Assembly (NCBI GenBank): GCA_950022295.1
Contig: OX465601.1
Coordinates: forward strand, 74,595,501-74,659,500
Source: Bromus sterilis
Taxonomy: Eukaryota > Streptophyta > Magnoliopsida > Poales > Poaceae
Length of the DNA stretch: 64,000 nt
Direction of reading: 5' to 3'
Shown here: positions 33,079 to 43,474 of the stretch, in pieces
Layout: the number at the start of each line of letters is the position of its first letter
Position numbering within the stretch: the stretch's first letter is position 1
Notes under the pieces: model-generated
Databases searched by the model: none
The model's input: the letters and a program-made list of their open reading frames with translations, nothing else
What the model was told of the DNA's origin: nothing
Program-made: the position numbers and the translations under genes

Positions 33079-34033
33079 TAGCTATGCGTAGATGTATTGT
33101 ACGGGTAGAACGCATCTAGAATGTGGGCATCGAATCTTCATTCGTTACCCTCCCACGTGTACTCATTTAGCGTTGCGGCAATGTTTGATGAAGCGACCCC
33201 CGACCGACCTTACGCGTTTAGGCGAGACTGGTTCCACGCTTGACATATGGCTTGTACCATATAAAGTGGCTGGGGGGTGTCTGTCTCTCTGCATTAGCGA
33301 TGCGAAGATGTTTGCAACGGAGGGCCCCGACAGGGGTGTAATAGAGACGGATGGGAGACGATGTTGTGGCATGTTTTTCGCAGGATAGAAACGGTTCTCT
33401 CTCTCTCGAAACCCCTAGCAGCCACGTAAAACTTGCACAAGCTAAAGTAGAAAGGCGTTTAACTTTGCTTTGCATGAAGGGGGATCATAGGTTGTATGAT
33501 TTACAGTTTTACTTTCTGTTTTATGCTAGTATGCTAGATATATCGACGGTAGCACAAAACAGGACCATCTCTCACAATACCAACATTGTGTTCTCCCTTG
33601 GTGGGCACCGCCTGGAAGGTTCTCCCATATGGCTTGATGCTCCGTACATACCGGAGTTGTCCTACATATTCAACGGAGTTCGCATGAGGTTGGGTTCGGC
33701 AAGCCTGGCATATGCAGATATGGCCTTGCTGAACAGCTAACATCAAGGTTCGATTGGCAGGCTTGACATATGTAGATGCGGGCCTGGAACACAGGAGACC
33801 GAAAGGTCGAGCACGAGTCACATGCCTGATGTGATTGGCTTAGAGGCCTACCTGGTTCGCATACTGATGGCCGTGACGATCGAGGGAGGTATGGGGGCTG
33901 GGATTGTGTAATCACTTAGTTAAATTGAGAGGTGTTTATCTAAGTGGGAGCTTTCTAGAATTTTGAGATTCAATTGAAACTCCACATTATGAACAAAAGT
34001 CTAAATATGTATCCTTGTGAATCAACCTTGTAG
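33079..34033 (+). other. Leader region of copia D
   Basis: About 950 bp between the PBS and the gag ATG with no domain recognised. A 'GGCAAGCCTGGCATATGCAGATATGG' class repeat occurs twice in variant form near 33700 and 33760. It is probably the untranslated leader holding packaging signals (inference). Confidence 0.6.
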
Positions 34034-37000
34034 ATGGCAGCACCTCGCCCCTCGTTCAACTTAGGATCATTCCTAGAGAAAGATAAGCTAAAAATAGATG
34101 GGACAAACTTCACCAACTGGTTCCGCACCCTGAGGATTCTCCTCGTTCCCCTCAAGATGGCATACGTACTAGAGGGCGCGTTAGGTGACGCACTAGTAGA
34201 TGATGCCAGTCAGGACGAGAAGAATGTCTATCTCTCCAGGACTGATGATTACAACCTTGTCCAGAGTGGCATGCTCTACTCCATGGAGGCTGAGCTGCAG
34301 AAACGCTTTGAGAGGATGGGTGCATATGAGATTATCACCGACCTCAAGGCGGTCTTCGCACCTCAAGCCAGGGCTGAGCGGTACGAGGCTTCTGAAGCCT
34401 TCTTCTCAGAAAATATGGACGAGCACGGCTGCGTGAGTGAGCGCGTAGTCAAAATGTCTGGCTACGTTCAGCGCTTGAATGCTCTGGAATGCCAGATTCC
34501 AGATGAACTTGCTGTTGATAGGGTGTTGCAGTCGCTTCCCCCTAGCTACAAAGGCTTTGTGCTGAACTACAACATGCAGGGGATGACCAAAACCCCTTCC
34601 GAGTTGTTCGCCATGCTGAAGAGCGCCGAGGTTGAGATCAAGAAGGAGCACGCCGTCTTCATGGTCAACAAGACCACTGACTTCAAGAAGTCAAGCAGGC
34701 GGGAGAAGGCCAAGAGAGGTAGCCCCAAGAGGGATGGAAAGTCAGTTGCTGCTCCTCCCAAGGCACCCAAGCCTAAACCCGGAGTGGAGTGCTTCTACTG
34801 CAAGGGTGAAAGTCACTGGAAACACAACTGCCCCAAGTACCTAAAGGACAAGAAGGCTGGCAAGGTCGCCAAGAGAGACGAAGGTATATTTGATATACAT
34901 ATTGTTGATCTTCTCTTGACAAGCGCCGGGAACACATCCTGGATACTTGATATAGGATATGTCGCTCATATTTCTAATTCCATTCAGGGACTAAGGAATA
35001 GGAGACGCTTGCTCAAGGATGAAGTGACGATGCGCGTGGGGAATGGCTGTCAAATTGAAGTCTTGGCGGTCGGCACGAAGCATCTTAGTCTCCCTTCGGG
35101 ATTGGTTTTAGTTTTGAATAATTGCTACTATGTACCCGCGTTGAGTGTGAACATCGTTAGTGGCTCTTGTTTGAAGCGAGACCGCTATTATTTTAAGTCT
35201 GCTACAATTGGTTGTTCGATTTATAAGGATGAAATGTTTTATGTTCACGCACCGGAGTTGCATGGTTTATTCGTACTTGATATCGATGGTGACGTGTGTC
35301 ACATTAACAATATTGAGGCCAAAAGATTGAAGAATGATGAAGATCACATGAAGATGTGGCATTGCCGACTTGGTCATATTGGTATAAAGCGCATGGAGAA
35401 GCTCCATAAGGATGGACTTCTTGAGTCATTGGATTTTGGATCCCTTGATACATGTGAACCATGCCTCATGAGCAAAATGACAAGGACTCCATTCAATGGG
35501 ATAATGGAGCGTGCGGATGACTTATAGGGGATCATACACACGGATGTATGTGGACCCATGAACTTCCCCACTCGCAATGGTCTTCGTTACTTCGTGACCT
35601 TTATTGATGACTTGAGTAGATATGGGTATATTTACTTGATGAAGCACAAGTATGAAACCTTTGAAAAGTTCAAGGAATTTCAGAATGAGGCCGAAAATCA
35701 ACTCGGAAAGAAAATCAAGCACCTTCGATCGGATCGAGGTGGCGAGTATTTGAGTCACGAGTTTGGCAATCATCTGAAGTCTTGTGGCATAGTACCACAG
35801 CTTACGCCGGCAGGCACACCTCAGAGAAACGGTGTGGCTGAGCGACGTAATTGAACCCTATTGGATAGCGTACCATCGATGATGTCTCATACTGATTTGC
35901 CTGTGTCATTCTGGGGGTATGCATTAGAAACTGCCGCTCATATTCTTAATAGGGCACCATCCAAATCCGTAAAGACAACACCATTTGAAGAATGGCATGG
36001 CACGAAACCTAAGTTGTCTCACCTGAAGATTTGGGGTTGTGAGGCTTATGTTAGGAAACTACAACCTGACAAACTTGAATCCAAGGCGGATAAGTGCATC
36101 TTTGTGGGCTATCCCAAGGAAACTTGTGGATACACCTACTACAACAAGTCTGACAGCAAAACGTTTGTTGCCAAGACGGGACACTTTCTTGAGAAGGAGT
36201 TTCTCGCGAAAGAGTTGAGTGGGAGGGAAATAGACCTCGATGAAGTGACTGACCAATCACTCCAATTGGAAGAAACGGCTACGGAAATTGTTCTGGAACC
36301 ATCTTCCACAGTGGGAGCTGAAGAGAATGGCCAGAACGACATTCATAACGATCATGACATTGATGATGATCATGATGAGAATGAAGAGGAACCTTTTATG
36401 CCCCGTAGGTCATCAAGAGTCCGTCAAGCTACTGAGTTTTACGGACAGCTTGTGAATGCAATCTCGGATGATGAGTCGGATGAACCTACAAGTTACAAAG
36501 AAGCAATGGAGGGACCCGAGTCCGAGAAATGGCTTGAAGCCATGAAATCTGAAATAGACTCCATGTACACCAACAAAGTATGGACTTTGGTGGATATTCC
36601 CGAGGACCGCAAGGCCGTCGAGAATAAATGGATTTTCAAGAAAAAGACTGACGCAGACGGAAACATATCTGTCTACAAAGCTCGACTTGTCGCGAAGGGG
36701 TTCCGACAAATTCAAGGAGTTGACTACGAGGAGACGTTCTCTCCTGTAGCGATGATAAAGTTTATTCGGATCCTACTAGCAATAGTTGCATATCATGATT
36801 ACGAGATATGGCAGATGGATGTGAAAACTGCATTCCTAAATAGCAACATTGAGGAAGAGTTGTATATGATGCAACCAGAGGGGTTTGTCGATCCAAGGAA
36901 CGCTGGTAAGGTGTGCAAGCTTCAACGGTCCATCTATGGGTTGAAGCAAGCATCTCGGAGCTGGAATCTTCGATTTGATGAGGTCATTAAAGCATTTGGA

Positions 37001-38005
37001 TTTGTCCAAAACGTCGAAGAGTTCTGCGTCTATAAGAAACTGAGTGGGAGCTCTGTAGCATTCCTTGTGTTATATGTAGATGACATATTACTAATAGGGA
37101 ATGATAAGAAATTCTTAGAGGAAGTGAAGGAATATCTGAATGGACAATTTTCCATGAAGGACTTAGGTGAAGCTGCGTACATATTGGGGATTAAGATCTA
37201 TAGAGATAGACCTAATCGATGGTTGGCCTTGAGTCAGAGCACTTATATTGACAAAATATTGAAAAGGTTCAGTATGGGTAACTCCAAGAGAGGCCTCTTG
37301 CCAGTTATAAAATGTGTCAAATTAAGCGTGACTCAATGCCCAACCACAGCAAAAGAGAAGGAGGAGATGTCCTCAAAGCCCTATGCCTCAGCCATAGGTT
37401 CTCTCATGTATGCTATGTTATGTATTAGACCGGATTTAGCGCTGGCCATTAGTATGACTAATCGCTACCAGAGTAACCCGGGAATGGCTCACTGGACAGC
37501 AGCAAAGAACATCCTTAAGTACTTGAGAAGAACCAAGGATCTCTTTCTCGTTTATGGAGGAGTTGATGAGGAGCTCACCGTAAAGGGTTACGTTGACGCA
37601 AGCCTCGGCTCAGATCTAGATGACTCGAAATCCCAGACGGGATATGTTTTCATGTTGAACGGTGGCGCAATTAGCTGGAGGAGCGGCAAACAGTCAGTCG
37701 TCGCCCAATCTACAATGGAGTCGGAGTATATTGCCGCTTGCGAAGCGTCAAACGAGGCGCTGTGGCTGAAGAAGTTCGTGATCGAGCTTGGCGTTTTTAC
37801 CAGCTGCACTGACCCCGTGGGAATCTTCTGCGACAACACGGGTGCCATTGCTAACGCGAAGGAGCCAAGAACCCACTCTACAGCCAAGCACATCCTCCGA
37901 AAGTTCCATGTGACGCGAGACTACGTCAAGGATGGACACACTAGGATTCACAAGACACATACGGATCTGAACACAGCAGATCCGATGACTAAACCTCTTC
38001 CATAG
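34034..38005 (+). pseudogene. Copia D gag-pol polyprotein, one frame with two nonsense codons
   Basis: ATG 34034 to TAG 38005, 1,324 codons in one frame; only TAG 35525 and TGA 35852 interrupt it, both readable as C-to-T changes (CAG, CGA). Domains: gag (1 to about 250); zinc knuckle CFYCKGESHWKHNC (about residue 255, all four ligands present); protease site reads LDIGYVAHI where LDTG is expected, so the active-site Thr is Ile; integrase HHCC (WHCRLGH... and CEPCLMSKM) and D, D, E in HTDVCGP, RSDRGGEY and NGVAERRN; RT with YVDDILLIG; RNase H with VDASLGSD and ESEYIAACEA. It would need at least three reversions to work. Lineage is probably Angela/Tork-like, but that is uncertain. Confidence 0.92.
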
Positions 38006-38082
38006 GGCAAGTTTGAAGAACACCGAGAGACCATTGGTGTTAGATACATACCTGATGTAAACTAGTGTAATTTGTACTCTAG

Positions 38083-38096
38083 TGCAAGTGGGATAC
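38083..38096 (+). other. Polypurine tract of copia D
   Basis: GCAAGTGGGATAC directly precedes the right LTR. Confidence 0.75.
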
Positions 38097-39809
38097 TGTT
38101 GGATATGTGCCCTAGAGACAAATTAATAAAGATATTTGTCACATATCTGTTTTGTTCATAAATACGTTTTATACTGTGCTATAACTGTATTACTTGGAAA
38201 TACTAATACAGGTGTAGTATAAAACATGGTTCGTCGTTTAACTCGGGTAAACTATCTCATTGGGCAATTGATTGATCAAGCTTTCCTGATCATGGCGACA
38301 CTTAAGTCCATTGACAATGAGGTCATATCGTTAAGGGGAATGATGTGATGGACGTACACCCACCTAAAGTATTGCAATGTGATCGAGTCACATAGTTCAG
38401 CGTTGCTATGACTTTGTAACATATGGCTTAGTCCTTAGACCGTAATGATCATACGTAATTGTAATCTATGAGGAGACTTTGATTTGTATCCCACCGCCTG
38501 ACTGAAATATGCTGGCTATAACGGTGCACTTTGGGTATTCCGAAATAGATGGTTGATGAGTATGTTAATAGATCAGAGCGGGATTTGTCAGTCCTTGTGA
38601 CAGGACAGGTACTCTGGGCCCACTCGGTGATATTGCATCAACACCTTGCAAGGACGTGACTAGGTCACAAGAGATGCAATGATCATGGACGAGAGAAGTT
38701 GTTTTTTGTGAACGAGATGTGAACACGGTATGTAGGATACCGACGATCAAACCTCGGACAAACAAAGTACCGCAACACAAAGGGATTACGTCGTATCGTT
38801 AACGGTTTCCAAAAGCGATCGAAGTTCATTCGATGGAAGCGCAGGGGCTGTCAAGGATTGTAACCAGGCCCAACTGACTAGTCATTGGTCAATGAGAAGA
38901 GTCTCGATCATGTCTGTCGTTTCCTGGACCGTTAGGGTGTTACAATTAAGGGCAATCGATGCATAGGACAGTTACGGGGATCAATCGGTGAAATAGGAGG
39001 AATCACCGGAATAGTTCCGGAGGAGGACGGAATGGTTTTCGAACATTTTGAATAGTTCAAAATAAAGTTTAATTGTTTTAATAATGTTTTATTATTTAAT
39101 TATCTGAATTAAATATTTAAAACATATTAAATAAATTAAAAAATGGGAAAAAGGCTAAATGGGCCCATGGGGCCCATTAAGGGAGGAGGGGGTCTCCCCC
39201 CTTGGGCTTGGCGCCAAGCGTGGGGCCCACCACCCCCCTTGGCCGGCGCACTCCCCCCCTTGGGAGTTTAGTCCCACATGGGGGAGGGGAGGAGGATGGC
39301 ACCCCCCCTTGGCCTATATAAGGAGGGGTAGACCCCCATTTTTTCCAACACACCAATATCTCCTTCTTCCTCCTTCTCCTTCCCGGAAGTGGACTCCCCT
39401 TGTTTGGAGTCTGCACCAGGATTGGAGTTCTCCACCATAAGTCAGGCCGTCGTTCTGCTGGAGTCGGGATCCGTAGCCGTCTTTCTTCCGCTGCTCGCTT
39501 GGTTCGGGGCCCGGGAGGAACATCGATTGTACCGTACGTGTATAATCTCTTCGAGGCACTACACCTGTGGTGCTACTTCGTCGCTGGAGGTTTACCGGGA
39601 GTCATCCTCGTTGGTGGTGGTCTTCTACACGACAGGGAGGTCGTAGTTCCGAGTCTACGCCAGCCACGTTCGCAAGAACGTTTCCCTCTTTCGGTCTTCA
39701 AAGGTATGAACACCGATTCCCTCCGTTACTTTACATCGCCATAGCATAGGTCTTGGGTTCGGGTACCGTAGGTATGAAAAAATTGTGTTTTCTGCCCCGT
39801 ATCCCAACA
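38097..39809 (+). repeat. Right LTR of copia D
   Basis: 1,713 bp, near identical to the left LTR, followed by TAGTG. Confidence 0.94.
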
Positions 39810-39814
39810 TAGTG

Positions 39815-40140
39815 GCACCGACATAGGAGTCTGCGACTCATGAGGAAGGTGCAAACTTATCGTACGATACAAGATCAGGGTTAGGAAACCTCCTTTGTAA
39901 TCCAGGACGGACTCCCCGAGACCTAGCCTAGTATATAAAGGCTAGGAGGGGAGACGTCAAGATCATCCAATACGCAATCTGTAACCCTAGCCTTGGCCTT
40001 CCTGTAATCGCCATCTCCAAGCAATAATATCGAGCAGGAACATCTCCTCCTGTTAGCCGACGAGCTATCGTCCAACCTGTGCCTCTCATGACTAACCCAG
40101 GGTCCCTGACCACGGGATTTGCCGGGGTACATCCCCGACA
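39815..40140 (+). repeat. Right LTR of C3, second part
   Basis: Resumes with GCACCGACATAGGAGTCTGC and ends CCCCGACA. It has a 15-bp deletion (TTGTGCGCACTAGCC class) relative to the left LTR. Confidence 0.9.
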
Positions 40141-40145
40141 ACGGG

Positions 40146-40500
40146 GCAGAGCAAACGGATCCTTGGGGCATGCCTTGTTCAGGCAGGTGTAATCGATACA
40201 CATGCGCCAGGCCTTGTTCTTCTTCATCACAAGGACTGGGTTTGCTAGCCACTCGGGGTAGAACATTTCCATGATGAAGCCTGCAGCCGTGAGCTTGGCG
40301 ACCTCCTCACCGATTGTTCTTCTCTTGTCTTCGGAAAAACGTCGAAGGGGTTGCTTGACCGGTTTAGAACCTGGTTGAATGTGGAGCTTGTGCTCGGCGA
40401 GTTCCCTCGGCACTCCCGACATGTCTTGTGGAGACCATGCAAAGATGTCTCGGTTCTCACGGAGGAACTCTACGAGCTCGCCTTCCTATTTGTTGCTAAG
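40146..40500 (-). pseudogene. N-terminal part of Gypsy A reverse transcriptase
   Basis: Minus strand. The start of RT (MSGVPRELAEHKLHIQPGSKP, KKNKAWRMCIDYTCLNKACP) ends at the C3 target site and continues at 23213. A TAG at about 40486 separates it from the protease region; it is readable as CAG-to-TAG. Confidence 0.82.
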
Positions 40501-41307
40501 TCCTGCTCCGACCACAACAAACTTGGCTGGGTCGGAGGGATCTAGAGCAACCTTCTTGCTGTCCTTGGACGCCTGGAAAGTGGTCTCCTCGTCTGCTCGC
40601 TTGGCTGGGCCGACTGGAAGGGGAACCTTGCTTTGAGCCTGGGCCATTGCCACCACCTTGTCAAGCTGACGCTTCTCTTCGACCACCACCAAGGAATCGG
40701 CCAGATTTGCACCGGCGGATGAGCACTCGAGAGACTTCCTGAAGTCCCCGGCGACAGTGATGATGTCGTTTGGACTTGGCAGCTTCATCTTCAGGTCGGG
40801 CTCATACGAATTAAGCATGAACTTGGCGATTGCAGGCAATCCCAAGAGGGCATGGTATGGACTACTGAGGTCGGCGACCTCAAACCAGATCGGTTCTCTC
40901 CTGAAGTTCTCCTCTGTCCCAAACATCACATCCAGCCGAATGCGACCCATGGGAGTGCATGACAAGCCAGGGACAATCCCATGGAACGTCGTCCGACTGC
41001 GCTCCAGGTCCCTCTCCGTGAGTCCCAACTTGATCATCGTATCTCTGTACAGAATGTTGATTGTGCTCCCTGGATCAATGAGCACTCGGGAGAACAGACA
41101 TGAAAACTTTGGTGCCGCAAACAGGGCATCCACCACGAGCGGATAGGTGCCTGGATTCGGCATGATGCTTGGGTGATCCTCCCTACCCCAAGTAATCTTG
41201 CAATCGGACCAATGCATGTACTGGGGAATCGGGGGCATAGTTGCATTGACTTCCTGAGCCCGGGCTCTCCGACTGCCCTTGTCACTTGACTCACTGGTGA
41301 AGATCAT
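40501..41307 (-). pseudogene. Protease region of Gypsy A pol
   Basis: Minus strand, open frame to about 41307. The retropepsin-type motif reads VLIDPGSTINILY near 41,075; the usual DGGS/DSGS is changed to DPGS. It is followed by the fold ending in YHALLGLPAIAKFM. A linker leads into RT. A TAA near 41320 separates it from gag. Confidence 0.8.
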
Positions 41308-41319
41308 ATATGCGACATC

Positions 41320-43140
41320 TTACCGCGGAAATTGGTTCTGCGCCTGAGGTGGTGCTCTGTTATGAGGCGGTGGTGGGGGTGGAGGTGGTAATGCTTCTCC
41401 CTTTGCTATGCGCTTGAAAAAATCACACTGCCGAGTGCTATGCGCATTTTGCATGGTTGATCCAGCATATCCTCGAATGTGTACTTGGGCTTCATTGGCC
41501 ACTGCGGCTTCGTATTCAGCTTCATCTTCCGACTGCCTCGTGCAGCCCCTTGTTCCTATTGATCTTGGACAGCGGCCACCTGCCGACTGCCATATTGAGC
41601 GTCTGGCTGCTCATCTTTCCTCTTTCCGCTGCTGGTTGTTATTGTTCTGATTGTTCTCTCTGCACTCTCGCCGACTGAGCCCCTGGTTCCCTGCCTCCAC
41701 TGCTTGCGCAGCCCCTTGTGTCTGGACCATGCCGCCGACGCCGAGATGAATGGGCTCGCGCATTGGCAACCTTCATGAGCTCGGCCAGTGACGAAAAATC
41801 TTTGCGGAGCAGCTTGTGCTTCAGCATGGATCCCGCCAGACACCCATCAGTGAAATACTGGATGGCTTGTATCTCATGGACTCCTTCACATGAATTCTTC
41901 AGCTTGATCCACCGAGCTAGGTACTCTCGGAGTGGCTCGCCCTTGCCTTGCACGCAAAGTGCAAGCTGCCGAGGAAGATGAGACCGATCATACGTGCCGG
42001 TGAAATTGCGAATGAATGCTTCCGAAAAATCTTCCCAGCAGTTGATGTTGTTGCCAGGAAAACTGTTCAGCCATGTCCGAGCTGACCCCTGTAGGATCAG
42101 AGGAGCATAGCGTGCAGCTACACGCTGACTGCTGCCGGCAATGCCGACTGCAGTCATGTAATCTGTCAGCCAGTCCCCTGGCTTAACGGAACCGTTGTAC
42201 TTGGGGGTGTCTCTGAGCAAGGTGAATCCTTTGGGGAACTGCTCAGTCCGAATGCGGTGCCCGAAACACGCTGGGCCAGCTGCTCCCTCCTCCTCTTGTT
42301 GTGCATCTCTTTCTAACAGCTCAATGCGATGCCTGGCATCGTTCTCGCCGATCTGACGAGCACCGAGCCGATTGCTGATTGCTGGCCTTGCTTCCGGCTG
42401 ACGAGGTGGATCATTGCGCTTGCTGCTCACAGCTGGCTCTTCTGCTCTTCGGTTCATGACTGGGGGACCCCTTTTGCTTCTGACCCGGCTCTCACGTCGG
42501 ACTGGCCTTGCTGTCTGTTCTGCCGCGTCGCATTCAGCCGCTGACTGACCTCTGGAGCCGGCCTCACAGTTATTCTTGACGCTTCTGGGCCTGCACCCGG
42601 ATTATCCATTGCCTCTTGCTGTTGCTGCTTTGCCGACGCCAGGAGCTCGCGCATTCGGCGAGTTTGCTGACGCCGCTCTTCGCCTTCTAGATCCTCCAGC
42701 TCGTTCGCAATCTGCTCGGCAGCTCGCAAGTTCTTGTCGGGCGTGCTGTATGTTGGCCGCTGGACGAATGCCGATGTTGCCGGCTGCTCGGCCCCTGACA
42801 GCTCTCTGCCGACAGCACGGCCTCTACTCCTGAGATCTTCTAGGACTGCAGGTGCAATCGGCCGCCGCTGGCTGGCGTGCGTTGCATTGTACTCTCCGGT
42901 GATGGCTCCTAGCCTGCGCTCTTCTGCCAGCACGTGCTCGGCCCTGTGAGCAAGAGCAAGTCGTGCTGTCTCCAGATCAGTGTGAACTTGATCGGGATCA
43001 CCATTCCTGTTCACGGGTGTGTACAACACATCCCGCAACGCACTAGTGCCGACTCTTTCCACGGCGTCCGCCGCCTCCTTGGCTTTCCTAGCCGCACTCG
43101 CTGCGCCTTGATTGCTTGACGCAGTCGTTCCCGCCATCAT
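41320..43140 (-). pseudogene. gag of Gypsy A
   Basis: Minus strand. ATG at 43140 (MMAGTTASSNQG) opens a frame rich in A, E, R and Q with coiled-coil potential (LEDLEGEERRQQTRRMRE) to a TGA at 42454. The retrotransposon gag domain (FPKGFTLLRDTPKYNG, WLTDYMTAVG, ARTWLNSFPGNNI, EDFSEAFIRNF) is in another frame, 42457-41639. A C-terminal Pro-run segment is at 41502-41320. The two main frames meet at an ATGA overlap, but comparison with Gypsy B, where the gag domain is in one frame, favours a simple frameshift. No CCHC knuckle was recognised. Confidence 0.78.
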
Positions 43141-43455
43141 GACGGCTGCGTGCACACGCGACTCCCCTCCGCCGGGAGCTGGCGTGCAGCCCCTGGTCGG
43201 GAGCGGATCTGTGGCGCTGGAGAAGACGCGCACCTCCTTGGTATATGCCTCGGGGAAACAGCTGATGAAGAGGCGATGGCTGCCGATTTGCAGTGATACA
43301 CCGGGCGGCAGGGGTGCGCCGACCCCAAACCGTGCAGCGTAATCCACCACAAAGTCCACTGCCCCACGCCTAAAGATCAGACCGGAGGTGTGGCTCACGC
43401 CCGACGACGAGGAAGATCCCGTCCGGATTAGAACTCCAGTCGACGCCTCGGTCTT

Positions 43456-43474
43456 CCCCACGGTGGGCGCCAAC
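43456..43474 (-). other. Primer-binding site of Gypsy A
   Basis: On the minus strand TTGGCGCCCACCGTGGGG follows the 5' LTR by one base, a known PBS class in grass Gypsy elements. Confidence 0.75.

Larger units (their letters stand above)
31354..39809 (+). mobile_element. Copia D: nearly complete Ty1/copia retrotransposon
   Basis: 8,456 bp with LTRs of 1,712 and 1,713 bp, TG...CA ends, and a perfect duplication TAGTG (31349-31353 and 39810-39814) within the right LTR of C3. It has a PBS complementary to initiator tRNA-Met (TGGTATCAGAGC), a single gag-pol frame in the order gag-PR-INT-RT-RH (the copia order), and a PPT (GCAAGTGGGATAC). I count roughly 36 LTR differences (about 2%), so it is among the youngest insertions here. 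Confidence 0.95.
23214..40140 (+). mobile_element. Element C3: deleted Gypsy element with intact antisense B3-like gene, containing two later insertions
   Basis: Target-site duplication ACGGG (23209-23213 and 40141-40145) inside the RT of Gypsy A. Left LTR 23214-23660; right LTR 31248-31353 plus 39815-40140. Subtracting the Angela-like solo LTR (25552-27245) and copia D (31354-39809) with their duplications leaves about 6.8 kb. Internal order as in C1 but with a larger deletion: protease is cut after its active site and RT plus RNase H are absent. I count roughly 15 LTR differences by eye (about 3.5%). Confidence 0.93.

Noticed and set aside
42454..42457. ATGA overlap between two gag frames of Gypsy A as a programmed recoding site
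   Set aside because: Gypsy B has its gag domain in frame with flanking gag except for obvious lesions, and no slippery site or structure was seen; a plain frameshift is simpler.
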